Below are positions 22,428 to 33,803 of a stretch of DNA of 64,000 nucleotides, piece after piece. The first letter of the stretch is position 1. Every line of letters begins with the position of its first letter. Below the pieces are notes generated by a model. It did not search any database, was not told the origin of the DNA, and saw nothing but the letters and a program-made list of their open reading frames with translations. Source of the DNA: Rugalucina vietnamica (Eukaryota; Mollusca; Bivalvia; Lucinida; Lucinidae); contig OZ024874.1 of assembly GCA_964017185.1 (NCBI GenBank), forward strand, positions 49,380,856-49,444,855, in the 5' to 3' direction. Both the position numbers and the translations under genes were made by a program.

Positions 22428-23032
22428 TTGGGGTGATCACGACAGGGTACAACATGTAAAGTAACAGAAAAGAGTGTCGTTAAGAAATAAAATATCAAAC
22501 ATAGAAATAGAGAGATGATAATCCAGGGGCAAAAAGGTATTTGATATTCTGTAAGGAATTAACATTGATGGCTGTCAGTATGTTACCTAGTTTAGAAAAA
22601 ATTCAAGACGATCAGTGGATATTTCATTTAGGTAAGTTCGTTTATCCTAAGAAATCATGGCCTCGCTCTCGAAACAAATTCTAGCAAGAGAAGCACCAGT
22701 TCTTTACTACATGTACATGTATACGTATGTTGTGGATGGGGAAAATGTTAATAAATAGTGAGATAAGAAAGACAGGGAATATGAGCATTTAGATTTAATA
22801 TCCCAGCACAAACACTGGTGAGAAAGAATAAACAACTCAGTTTAATACAATACTCAACACACATTAAACGACAAAACAAGAAAGAGCAAGGTGACTAGAC
22901 TAGCTCTTTCTTAACACGATATTTATCTGGATACATGTATCGTCAGCAAAAACAAAAATGGCAAATAAAAGAAAGCGGCACACAGTATAAATAGACAACG
23001 TTACGGATCCGCCTAGTAAGGATAATACATCA

Positions 23033-23036
<4 letters not shown>
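22428..23036. other. Non-coding stretch, nothing recognised
   Basis: Unique sequence; no frame or repeat could be supported. Confidence 0.35.
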
Positions 23037-23078
<42 letters not shown>

Positions 23079-23335
23079 TTTAAAGTCCCTTTCAAGATTA
23101 TTTCAGCTCATATGAGACGGACCGATCAGTAGGTGGGGCGAAAACGGGAGAATCCTGAGAAAAAAACACCTGACACACCCGCAAGCAGAACTTGGCTTGT
23201 CTCACATGAGCCCCGTGGATGTTGCCCCGTGGCTCGAAACCCACAGCAGACAGGGCGATGAGATGATCAAATGGTTAGTGCGGTAATGAAATATCAGCGC
23301 TCTTAACCACTCGGCCACGGGGCCGCTCCAGTAAA
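23037..23335 (-). mobile_element. tRNA-derived SINE, complete, (AAT)n tail
   Basis: On the minus strand the head reads GCCCCGTGGCCGAGTGGTTA, with a good pol III A box (TGGCCGAGTGG). About 80 bp later comes GGGTTTCGAGCC, close to a B box, and then GTGAGACAAGCC and a body with CCGTCTCATATGAGCTGAAA. It ends in ATT/AAT units (23038-23075). Layout: class II tRNA (Ser/Leu-like) head, unrelated body, microsatellite tail. Relatives are at 33645-33803 and ~45795-45945. Confidence 0.8.
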
Positions 23336-24741
23336 TTATGAGGTTTTCTGTGTGGTTCATAGAGGTATTCATATTCTGAATGACATGAAACTAGCAAGCT
23401 CCCAACATCGGACAATATTTTCTGATAGCAATCTAATATTGAACACCTGTACAAATTAACAATCCCAGGTTGATGTCATTAAATCATTTTAGGGTGATGC
23501 TTTAAAATATTGATTTGTTACATCGTAGGTGATTTATCATTCACTTTGCTTTATGTCACACCGTACTATGCTGACCATTGTGATTAGTACAAACAGACCG
23601 TATCGGTGTAACCATAGTGATTCAAAACTGTAATCATCTTTAATATTGGAAATGTAACATAACAAAGACAATGACTTGTAAAATCGCACGGTAAATATGT
23701 TGTTCAACTTATACATGCACGTCGCGATAATACTTTAATGCGGCCAACAAAAGTTAATATGCTGTTTGATGCACTTTGTTTGCAGGACACACATAGGTCA
23801 CGACATTCCGACTTTTTTATGTTGTGTCACAATTATTGGTTTTTGGTCACGTGAAAAGTGTTTTGTTTTAAACTTATTAGTCCAACAGTGTGATTTGAAT
23901 ACATTGTACTTAGAATCAATGCCATGCACGAAATAATTCGCTTTGTTAATTATCTTGCGCTGGTGGATGCATTTTGTCATAAACGAGTCAAAAATAAGCA
24001 TGCTTTCGCCGGATACTTGCATGTCACCTTCACTTGAGGTCCTTTTCCAGATGTCGCGTCTTCAATTTACTCCGAATGATTGTTGTGGGAGTATAAGAGA
24101 ATAGTTTAGTGCTACATCACTGGCAGAGTTCATCGCAAGCATTGTTAGGTTTCATTTTTACCATTAAAGTTTAATGCAAACATAATCAGATATCGAAACC
24201 ATCAATGGTAATATCATACCCAACAGGGACTTGTTTAGAATTGTCAGGGAAATATCATCGCATAGTGTGCTCAATGATGCAGAAACAGCTTTGCTAGGCA
24301 TTGCAAAATTAGATGCAGTTAGAGGACAATAGGAGAATGCCTTGAACGCCGGAATAAAGTTGGGGCTTATAAATGATTCATATTATTACTTTTTGTAAAA
24401 TAAAATATATTTTACATTACGCAATATTCTGTGTTTCAAGTAATATTTTGGTCATAATGCTTGCTCTATGACAATTGACATGAATGAAATTCGGCGGATA
24501 CGTATATCCACATAAAAGGAGGTAAGTCATTGTGTTTTAAATTATATTAGAAATGTACATGTATAACAGCAATGATTGCGGTTGAACAAAGCCATTGAAT
24601 TCAAGGACGGTGGAATAAAATTAAAATGCACTTTACATAGCTTCAGGCATCCAACTTTATATATTATTTACACAACAATTACAACTAACATGAAAACGTT
24701 GGTAATTTTCCCGCCTCTAACAATATCAATCCGGCCCTGGC

Positions 24742-25021
24742 CATCAGGAAAGCATATCCGTGATATGTTTACCCCCTTGAACCCCACTTTTATATAGCAA
24801 AATTGGGGTATGCAAGTGTATACCTATTTTTCTTATTTTTGCGTCAAAACATAGATTGTGGGTACTCGTTAGAACCGCCTCGGCGAGGCGGTTCTAACGT
24901 GTACCCACAATCTATGTTTTGAGCAAAAATAAGAAAAATATCAAAAATTCTCGTCTGAAAATTATCGATTTTTGACCTGAAAAAAAAATACTGTATATCA
25001 TATGGGCATGTTTTCGTAATG
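24742..25021. mobile_element. Long-hairpin foldback MITE, copy 2
   Basis: The central palindrome is almost perfect (arms ~56 nt centred on CCGCCTCGGCGAGGCGG, reaching AAAACATAGATTGTGGGTAC), with terminal inverted repeats GAAAGCATATCC / GGGCATGTTTTCG. It is absent from unit 2 of the segmental duplication. Confidence 0.85.
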
Positions 25022-25208
25022 GCTGAAACTTATGTACATGTATATCCAACATAAAATGGAAGGGCAATGGCGAGATTTTGCTCGTTTATTTCTTCGTCAA
25101 AATGTCCTAAATATTTTATTTCTGATTGAAACTGGCTAAAATTCACGTTTTGAGTACTCTGTCCTTTTTTAACAACGTAAGTAAAAATGGGTGGCACCAA
25201 TTATTACT

Positions 25209-25556
25209 AAAAAGGTACAAGTAGGCAAAGATCAGGAAAAGGCGCAATCAGAAAAAGATTCCCACTCAAAACACCGAGGTGGGAAAAAAACAAACTAACA
25301 ATCAGGTACTTATACCATGAAACATATAGTAAGCCGAATGAGCAGCTATTTTTCCAATAGGTGGCCACTCAGTAACCTGAACTTAACTAAAACTATGGAA
25401 ACACACATAAGGCACCAACAGCACAAAAATTTAAACACCAAGACATAAAACAAAAAGAACCACCACAGAAGTATCGCCTTGGAACGATCAGTAACACAAA
25501 GTTACTGGCGGGCTTAAACCGGTTTTACAGGCGCCTAACCTCACCCTCAGCCTAAA
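25209..25556 (-). repeat. Naiad 3'-tail fragment, ~350 bp
   Basis: Reverse-strand tail with the same small internal deletion near the GGCGCC/GGCACC site as other minus-strand copies. It is absent from unit 2. Confidence 0.9.
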
Positions 25557-25974
25557 GTATAGGCTAAATACACCATTGCAATCGGCGAACAATATTTTTG
25601 TGATTATTCAAATGTACCATAAGCACACGATTCGAGTATATGTTTCAAATTCAAGCTTCAATTACGATGTATGTCTCATTATTTTAGAAGCTTGTGAAGT
25701 TGAGCTAATGTTGTATGTCTTGAAAAACTCAAATTTGATCGGCCATGACCATTACAGATCATTGAAAATATGCTTTTGAAGTTTTACAGTTCATAAGATT
25801 TGTCGCCGGTATGCAGTCGTTGTTTGAAGGTTGTCATACGACTACTTTTAGAACCGTTGTTTGAATAGAATGGAGATAAAAGATGGAAATATACATAATA
25901 TGTATCTGAGTACCTTCATGGGTAACTAAAAGATTCCAAACACAATCAGAAATAATGATTGTAATAAGGGTTCT

Positions 25975-26236
25975 TTATGGTTCCATTTATTTTCTGTTCG
26001 AGTTTTGTATTCGATTTCTCGTGCTGTTTGCACCTTATGTATGTTTTCATATTTTTATTTAAGTTCGGGTAACTGAGTGGCCGACAATTGGAAAAAGCTG
26101 CTCACTCGGCTAAAGATATGTTTTCTAAGTATAAGTACCTAATTGTCAATTTAATTTTTCCCACCTCGGTTTTTGGAGTGCGAATTTCTTTCAGATTGCA
26201 CCTTTTCCTGATCATTGCCTACCAGTACCTTTTTCA
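25975..26236 (+). repeat. Naiad 3'-tail fragment, ~260 bp, diverged
   Basis: Plus-strand tail from TTATGGTTCCATTTATTTTC to CCAGTACCTTTTTC. It lies back to back with the minus-strand copy at 25209-25556. Confidence 0.8.
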
Positions 26237-26870
26237 ATTTTATGCGGCTTAAACATTTGATCCCCACCTGGTTAATGGCAAATTGTCATGAGTAGAAAAA
26301 ATGATATGCAATGTATCACTATAAAAGTGTCTTTGCTATGACATCAATGAAACTGTCATTACTTATGGGCTTTATGAAAAATTCATGAACGGGTACTGAA
26401 CGGTACCCGTGCGTTCACTTTCTATTGTTTATCACTTTTTATATTCATTTTGCGTTTAAAATGCACAAATCAGTAAACAGAAGGAACGAATGCAACTGTT
26501 TGTCTTTTTAGTTGTCACACTGACACAATTATGTCACCGAAAGTACACCTTTATTAAGCTTAGCTTCTATAAAACTTTGATATTTAGATGATTATTTTTT
26601 TTTCTCAAATTCTCAGAAAATGCGTGTAATGTATTCATACTTGAACATGGTCATATCTTCCTTTAAATTTGTCACATTATGTAATTATATAATATCTAGG
26701 GAAATCATCTGTTGAAATCAGTCTGAAAATCTGACTGAAAGGCAAATGCCAACGTTTCTTATTAAAATCTGTCGCATCATTGAAATATAAGAAAGATCCA
26801 CTAACGGCGAGGAAATAATTCAGACCTCAAAAGGAGGAAACCTTTCTTGATCACATGTCATTTCACATTT

Positions 26871-27102
26871 GAGCCACCTCGTGGGAAAACCAACAATGTG
26901 TTTTTAACAGGTCCGACACAAATCAGGCTGTACAAGCACAGAAAAGAGCTAGAAGCTTGAAATTTCGGATTTACTTATAAGAGGAACTGTTCTATCCGAG
27001 TAGCGAAAACAAAGGCGCTGATCAGCTTCGCGGTTACCGCGAAGCTGATCTGCGTCTTTGTTTTCGCCTATGCAGATTGTTGGTTTTCCCATGAGGCGGC
27101 TC
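26871..27102 (+). mobile_element. Hairpin MITE, complete copy
   Basis: Terminal inverted repeats are GAGCCACCTCGTGGGAAAAC / GTTTTCCCATGAGGCGGCTC (about 28 bp in all) with an internal hairpin centred on CTTCGCGGTTACCGCGAAG. Unit 2 shows the unfilled site near 34120-34140. Confidence 0.85.
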
Positions 27103-27471
27103 ATTCTTTTAAAATGCTGAGTCGTCATATTGAAGGTGTACTAGTGTTTGGTTCCGTCAATCCGTCAACAAAGTGACAATGCGATTCCATTTGAAGCATG
27201 ATCTACGCCTGCTTCTTGAAATGAGATTTTTATGGCTTTATAAATTCAGTGGAGATTTGCCATTTTCAAGATTAAAGAGCGAACTTCCACTTACGTTTCG
27301 AAATTGATTATCTCTGAAGGAATATGTGGTACTGATACGGTTTCAAAGTTATTAAGTTATATCAGGTTTAATTTTGACCAATAACATAAACTTCCTTTAT
27401 ACGAAAGTTACAGATAATACTGATAATTGAGCGAAAGATATCTACCTAACAATAACAACAACAGCAACACG

Positions 27472-27473
27472 AC

Positions 27474-27515
<42 letters not shown>

Positions 27516-27574
27516 TAATAATAGTAATAATAAATAAATAAATAAGTAAATAAATAAATAAATAAATAAATAAA
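27472..27574. repeat. (AAT)n / (AAAT)n microsatellite
   Basis: About 15 AAT units followed by about 10 AAAT units. It lies 130 bp upstream of the Naiad insertion at 27701. Confidence 0.95.
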
Positions 27575-27700
27575 AGAATAACAAGCAGGTCAGTTGAAAT
27601 AAATGAAAGATAACATACAATCCAATTAAAAGTATTGACTACTTTGTGAAATGTGCATTAATAAATAATGGTAAATGTAAGCTAATTGCCTGAACGTAGA

Positions 27701-28342
27701 GTTTATCCATCTGAACTACAGTTGAACAAAGCCAATATCTCGGATACCGAAGCCCCCTTTTTCGATCTACATCTTTCTGTTGCAAATGGATTTGTTTCTT
27801 CTAAAATTTATGATAAGCGCGATGACTTTGATTTTGATATAGTAAATTTTCCGTTTTTGGATGGTGACGTTCCTCGTCGTGCTTCTTATGGTGTATACAT
27901 TTCGCAACTTATTAGGTTTCCTAGAGTCTGCAATCATGTTACAGACTTCAACGCTTGAAATAAATCTTTAACGGCCAAACTTCTCCAACAGGGCTATCGG
28001 TATCATAAACTTCGAAAAACCTTTTCTAATTTTTATCGTAGACACTATGAATTGATTTCCAAATATAATGTTGGGTTAAAGACGCTTTTAAGTGAGGGTC
28101 TTTCGGAACCAGAATTTTATGGTGACTTGGTTTACAAATTTAAGAAACTTATAGGAAGTAATGATTTTTCTTTTCAGTTTAGAAAAATCATAACACGTTA
28201 CAGACGTATAGGTTATAACTTGAATGTTATGCGACAGTCTGCATGCTTAGTTTTTAACCCAATCACGGTTGATAACTATGCTGCCTTTTTTAATTGCACG
28301 CCGGTGGGTCGGGCGTCAGACTCTATGATGGCCCCGACTTAA
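27701..28342 (+). pseudogene. Naiad reverse transcriptase, C-terminal part (copy A)
   Basis: Continuous frame from YPSELQLNKANISDTEAPFF through YDKRDDFDFDIVNFPFLDGD and YGVYISQLIRF to the terminal VGRASDSMMAPT. It encodes only the part after the catalytic core. The single internal stop, TGA at 27956-27958, corresponds to CGA (Arg) in the 55-kb copy, so it is a plain CpG transition and not a selenocysteine codon. The 27.7-kb frame carries no base deletion at the T-run that frameshifts the 55-kb copy. Confidence 0.85.
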
Positions 28343-28400
28343 AGCTATTCATTTTAGTTGGTTGGGGCCGGAGCTTCTTGTCTGTTGCTTGGCCCACCGG
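28301..28400 (+). promoter_or_regulatory. SECIS-type element at the Naiad ORF end (copy A)
   Basis: Helix I: CCGGTGGG pairs with CCCACCGG, continued by GGCGTCAGAC against GTCTGTTGCT with G-U pairs and one mismatch. The internal loop is followed by ATGA (28325-28328) opposite GGA (28370-28372), the non-Watson-Crick quartet pattern. Helix II: GGCCCCGAC pairs with GTTGGGGCC. Twelve nucleotides after ATGA comes the unpaired AA of the apical loop (28341-28342). This is the eukaryotic SECIS plan. The ORF stop TAA (28340-28342) lies in the apical loop. Confidence 0.8.
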
Positions 28401-29705
28401 GGTCCAACTGATGTTTTTCTTTAGCTCCGGAGTTAGTAAGTTATTTGGCGCCCAGGGATCTCCATCGTCGGGCAGCTTACTGAATCTGTGAGTCCTGGCT
28501 TTTGATTCATCAGGATGTTTATCATGATTTATTTGTTTGTTCTTGATGATTCATTTACTAGTTAGAGATTCACCACGAGGACCGAAGAACTAACTAAATG
28601 TTATGAACCACTGCAGAAGCTGAGGGTGAGGTTACGGTCGTGTAAAATCGATTTAAACCCGCCAGTGACTTTGTGTTACTGATCGTTCCAAGTCGGTACT
28701 TCTGTGGTGGTTCTTTTTGTTTTATGTCTTGGTGTTTGAAATATTTTTGTTCTGTTGGCGCCTTATGTGTGTTTGCATATTTTAGTTAAGTTAAGGTAAC
28801 TGAGTGGCCACCTATTGGGAAAATAGCTGCTAATTCGGCTTACGAAATGTTTTCATGGTATAAGTACCTGATTGTTGGTTTGGTTTTTCCCACCTTGGTT
28901 TTTGGAGTGGGGGTCTTTTTCTGATTGCGCCTTTTCCTGATCTTTGCCTACTTGTACTTTTTTTCAAACTGGATGAAAAAATCATTCCTAGGACAACAGA
29001 TAAGAATGCTAAAAATCTATAGGTTTTACAGCCCAGCAATGTCATTTTATCAGGCTTCTTGTATAATATACGCATCGTCATTCAGAATACATGATGCATG
29101 GATAACTCTCTTATCAAGTGCAGCTGAAAACCTCATAACGGGAAATATGACGTTTATCATCTGACTGTTCCATTCGGTAATACGGAGTTGCTCAAAATGA
29201 TCTTATATTATTTAAACTTTACAGACTGTTGCTGAGTAAGGGCGATTGTTGAATAATGGACGATAAGAATGAGTACCGATATTGTGTGGGAAAAATAAGT
29301 TTATACTGGTTGCACGACATACTTGATTTCAAAAAGTGTCAAAGTAGATCAGGAATATATAGAGTGCCTGTACAACAAAGAAGCTAAATTGAAATGATGC
29401 TTGTAGGCATGGTACGATTTTGCTGTCACTTAATATGCATTGCCACAAAACAACAGGATTGTACATTTATATTTAACACTCTAGGAGACCGAATGCAATG
29501 CCGCGTATACTAAAACTAATAAGGAAAGGAAGTTGGCTTGGCGATTAGTAAAATTAGCAGGATGTCTTCCACCAAATCAATGACTCTGCTAATGACAGAT
29601 TAAATTACATAGAATCAAATCCCTTGTTAAAGTGCTTGTCTTCCCACGACAGAAATTGTCCAGTACCCGGTATTTGCATGAAAAACAGACTCAATGGAAT
29701 ATGTT

Positions 29706-30012
29706 AAAAAGGTACAAGTAGGCAAAGATCAGGAAAAGGCGCAATCAGAAAAAGATTCCCACTCCAAAAACCGAGGTGGGAAAAAACCAAACTAACAATC
29801 AGGTACTTATACCATGAAACATATCGTAAGCCGAATGAGCAGCTATTTTCCCAATAGGTGGCCACTCAGTTACCTTAACTAAAAATATGAAAACATACAT
29901 AAGGCGCCAACAGCACAAAAAAATTTAAACACCAAGACATAAAACAAAAAGAACCACTACAGAAGTATCGACTTGGAACGATCAGTAACACAAAGTTACT
30001 GTCGGGCTATTT
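29706..30012 (-). repeat. Naiad 3'-tail fragment, ~305 bp
   Basis: Reverse-strand tail ending at GTTACTGTCGGGCTAT. It is absent from unit 2, where the sequence runs TCAAAGGAATACGTTAAAGC straight into CTGACCTATTTTGAAGC (near 37735). Confidence 0.9.
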
Positions 30013-30639
30013 AAAACTGACCTATTTTGAAGCAGTCGAAGAACTCTACTACTACTTGAATACCATGCGATATTTGCTTTTTCGGCCGTTGTCTACTTCA
30101 TTCGAGTTTATAACTGACCTCCAAACTGTGAACTATTACTCAACAATTCAATTCACTGCTAGCGCTGATCTATTTCTTAAGTTTAGATGTTGAACTTCAA
30201 GAAAAAAAAAATAGAATTTCGATAATTTTTTGTCAATGCGTCTCAAAATCAGTCATATTAAAACGTTAACGCCATCAACGTCGAAACGCCATCAACAATT
30301 TTCATGACGTCATGTTTAGATTGCAACACCTACACAATTTTCAACGCTCATATCGTTGCTATTTGTGAAGATAATCTCATAAAAAATACTCAGAAGAACT
30401 TGGGATTTCATATGATATAGATATCTTAATTTTAAATTTTCGGCCATAAGACCCCCTTTTTCAGATCTTTGCCCATATGTATCGTAATCGTATTTAAGGA
30501 TAAGACAAATTTTATCCATCTAATTAAAAAGTGGAACCTCTGATATGTTGAGACACTGGTCATATCGCCACGGTAAAACACGTGATCATACGGTTGAAAT
30601 AACTTTGATTGAAGAGATTTCTGTAGCTTTATTAAAATC

Positions 30640-31055
30640 GCATGAGCTGGTAAAATATCTTTTTCGGCAAATAAAAATAAAACTGAGATCCTTGAAGAGC
30701 AGTGAACATATTAATGAGAAAGGGGTTGGGCCATACCGCGGTTTCGGGTACTTAAACCCCTTCAGTGACCCTTTAGATTTTACAAAATGGAGCCAAAGTG
30801 GAATACTGTAATTTTGCAACTTTCAACAGGATAGTCGATACAAAGACTAATATGATCCAAATAGAGCCAGATATTAAACGTTGGCTAGAAAATGAATCTT
30901 AACCGATAGTGAATTTATGATTTCTAAGAATACCCACGCTGATCTCAAAGGACCTAAAGAAAAATATAATCTGCACTATGGATGATGTACGGGGAGACAT
31001 TTTAGGGCCGCCACACGGCACAACAACAGCTGCAGTAATAGCAAATAAAATAGCA
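30640..31055 (+). repeat. ~400-bp dispersed repeat
   Basis: From AAAACTGAGATCCTTGAAGAG to CACGGCACAACAACAGCTGC. Same family as 11205-11645 (opposite strand) and 32575-33045. Confidence 0.75.
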
Positions 31056-32574
31056 AAGCATTTTTCAATGTCACTGCAAGTCCTTACGATGGGATTCCTC
31101 GATCAATCAGTTCTTAGCGAATTTTAATAAACAAACACGTAACATTTCCCAAAGGGCCTCTAAATAACGATACGAATATCGATGATGCTTGATTACAGTG
31201 TCTACAACAAATATTGTAATTTAAGAATCCGATGAGTTAAGTTAATATTTCCTGCTAAGCATAATACTATTCGAAATACTGGTCAAGCCTGTCAGTACGC
31301 AGGATTTTTGATCCATAATTCGGGACCGCGATACATTAAAGGAATACTGAAAATGATAAAACTACCTATGATTCATAAAAATATTCAATTCGCAAGCTCA
31401 CAACCTCGTGCAATATTTTCTGACATTAGTACCTTGATGAACAACTGTAGAATTAACAATCCCAGGTTAATGTAATTTAATTATCTTAACTGTGATGCTG
31501 ATTTTATGTATTGATTTGTCACATCGTAGGTGATCTATCATTTACTTTGTTTTATGTCATACCATAACTTACTGACCATTGTAATTAGTGCAAACAGACC
31601 GTATCGTTGTAACCATAGTGATTCAAAATTGTAAGCGTCTTTAATATTGGAAATGTAGCATAACGAAGATAATGACTTGTAAAATTGCACGGTAAATATG
31701 TACGTCGTGATAATATTTTAATGAGATCAACAAAAGTTGTTATGCTGTTTGTTGCACGTTCGTTTGCAGGGCACACATTGGTCACGACATCCCGGTTTTT
31801 TTTTCTCATGTTTGGACACAAGTATTGGATTTTGTTCATGTGAAAATGTTTCGACTTTATTTTTCATCATAATTGCACTCTGTGGAAACTAAGAATGCAT
31901 GACCTAAGAAGCATGCGCCTTCAATTTGATACTTTTGTAACATAGGTGATCACAGAAGGTGCATGTTTTCGCCGGATACTAGCATGTCACCTTCACTTGA
32001 GGTCCATTTCCAGATGTCGCGTCTTCAATTTGCTCTGAATGATTGTTGTGGGAGTATAAGAGAATAGTTTAGTTCTACATCACTGAGAGAGTTCAACTAC
32101 AGCATTGTTTGGTTTCATTTTTACCATTAAAGTTTAATGCAAACATAATCAGATATTGAAACCATTAATGGTAATATTATACCCAACCGGGATTTGTTTA
32201 GAATTGTCAGCGAAATATCATCGCTTTGCATACTCAATGATGCTGAAACAGCTTTGCTGGGCAGCGAAATAGGAAATTATGTTAGAGGGTTATAAGAGAC
32301 TGCTTTGAAAGCTGGAATAATGCTGGGGCTTATAAATGCTTCGTATTATAACATTCTGAAAAATAAAGCATATATTACATTACGCAGTTTTGTGTGTGTC
32401 AAGTAATATCGTTTCATAACGCTTACACTGTGACAAATGGTAAGAATGACGTTCGGCGGATGTATAAGTACTTTAAAAGCGGTAAGTCGTTTTATTTTAT
32501 TAGATATAATAGCGTGCAAAAGGATAACAATACTGAATGCGATTGAACAAAGACATTCAAGGAAACTAATTAAA

Positions 32575-33045
32575 ATAAAAATAAAAATTAAAACGGAGAT
32601 CCTTTAAGAGCAGTGAACATATTAATGAGAAGTGGGTCATACCGCTGTTCCGGCTACTCAAACCTCATCAGTGACAGTTTAGATTTGGCAACATGGAGCC
32701 AAAGAGAATTACTATAAATTTGCAACTCTCAAGAGGGTAGTCAAAACAAAGACTTTTATTATCCAAATAGGGCCAATTACATTAAATGCTGGTTAGAAAA
32801 TGAATCTAAACCGATAATACTTTTTTGATTTCTCAGAATATCTTCGCAGATCACGAAGGACCGAAAGGAAAATATAATCTGCACTATGCACAATGGATAA
32901 TGTACGGGGAGACTTTTTAGGGCCGCCACACGGCACAACACCAGCTGCAGTAATAGCAAATGAAAGTTGAAACTGGTATCCTTTAAGAGCAGTGAACATA
33001 TTAATGTAAAAGGAGTGGGTCATGCCGCGGTTTCGGCTACTCAAA
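32575..33045 (+). repeat. ~400-bp dispersed repeat, partly tandem
   Basis: The word ATCCTTTAAGAGCAGTGAAC occurs at ~32601 and ~32979, so one full body (ending CGGCACAACACCAGCTGC) is followed directly by the start of a second. Confidence 0.75.
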
Positions 33046-33133
33046 CCTCAGCTTCACGGATACAACTTTATAGGCATATTATTAACACAACAATTCTGCC
33101 CTCAAATTTTCTGGCTCTGGCTAATTATTATAT

Positions 33134-33366
33134 GAGCCTGTGCGTGAGAAAGCCAAACATTTTGGTTCCGACCAGGTCTGACACAAACCGGGCTGTACAC
33201 TGAAGATGTTTAGGCTGTACAGTCACTGAAGATGGTTAGAGGCTGGAAGTTTTGGATTTAGAAAGAAGAGGTGTTGTACTATCCGTGTAGCGAAAACAAA
33301 GGCGCTGATCAGCTTCGCAGTTTGTTTTCGCCTACGCAGATAGTTGGTTTTCCCAAGCGGAGGCTC
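33134..33366 (+). mobile_element. Hairpin MITE with a deleted hairpin arm
   Basis: Termini GAGCCTGTGCGTGAGAAAGC / CCCAAGCGGAGGCTC, flanked by ATAT on both sides. The internal hairpin has lost its second arm (CAGCTTCGCAG runs straight into TTTGTTTTCGC). Confidence 0.75.
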
Positions 33367-33644
33367 ATATAATCATTTTGACACCATCTTGCATGTTGTA
33401 AAGCGACGTCCTTTTAAAGGAATGAACCGTGTTTAGGTTTATTTCCATACAAAATCTCTGTTTGACACTCTAAAAATCGTCACCTCATGTAATAAATCTG
33501 ATATTGTTTTATATATAAATTTTTATATTCATTTGGCACAAATCAGAAAACCGAAGGAACAAGTGCAACAGTTTTGCATTTGATTTGTCGCGACAGTTAT
33601 CAAAATGGTACAATTTTGTTTACCTAATATATACCTTTATTAAG

Positions 33645-33803
33645 TGGGTTCGGCCACATGTGAGACAAACCAAGTTCATCTTGCGGGTGTGCCAGGTGGT
33701 TTTTCTCGGGGTTCTCTCGTTTTCACCCCACCTACTGATTTGCCCGTCTCATATGAGCTGAAATAATCTTGAAAGGGACATACAACTGAATTAAAAAAAA
33801 ACA
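33645..33803 (+). mobile_element. SINE, 5'-truncated, with 12-bp target duplication
   Basis: Starts at the B box (TGGGTTCGGCC) and continues with GTGAGACAAACC and CCCGTCTCATATGAGCTGAA, ending in an A-rich tail. It is flanked by ACCTTTATTAAG at 33633-33644 and 33804-33815. Unit 1 keeps the single unfilled copy (near 26549), proving insertion. Confidence 0.9.

Larger units (their letters stand above)
27701..28966 (+). mobile_element. Naiad Penelope-like element, 5'-truncated copy A
   Basis: Starts inside the RT frame at TTTATCCATCTGAACTACAG and runs through the ORF end, SECIS and full tail to CTACTTGTACTTTTTTT. The empty site survives in unit 2 near 34687: CCTGAACGCAAAG on the left and GATAAAATCTTTCC on the right match the flanks CCTGAACGTAGAG and GATGAAAAAATCATTCC here. 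This gives element boundaries independent of family consensus. Confidence 0.9.
23388..31345. repeat. Segmental duplication, unit 1
   Basis: Matches unit 2 (31385-39705) in order: 23388-24605 with 31385-32565, 24640-24690 with 33040-33100, 26430-27700 with 33480-34690, 28970-30175 with 34700-34830 and 36990-38050, and 31060-31345 with 39467-39705. Divergence is substantial (many substitutions and indels), so the duplication is old. Transposons inserted into one unit only account for most length differences. No gene was recognised in either unit. Confidence 0.8.

Noticed and set aside
23220-23335. Functional tRNA gene (Ser/Leu-like)
   Set aside because: The B box is off-consensus and the sequence continues into a SINE body with an (AAT)n tail.
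27956-27958. Selenocysteine codon in Naiad copy A
   Set aside because: The 55-kb copy has CGA here, so this is a C-to-T decay mutation.
28340-28970. Hammerhead ribozyme in the Naiad tail (a CTGATGA word on the minus strand near 28506)
   Set aside because: No matching GAAA core and stems could be drawn; Naiads are described as lacking canonical hammerheads.
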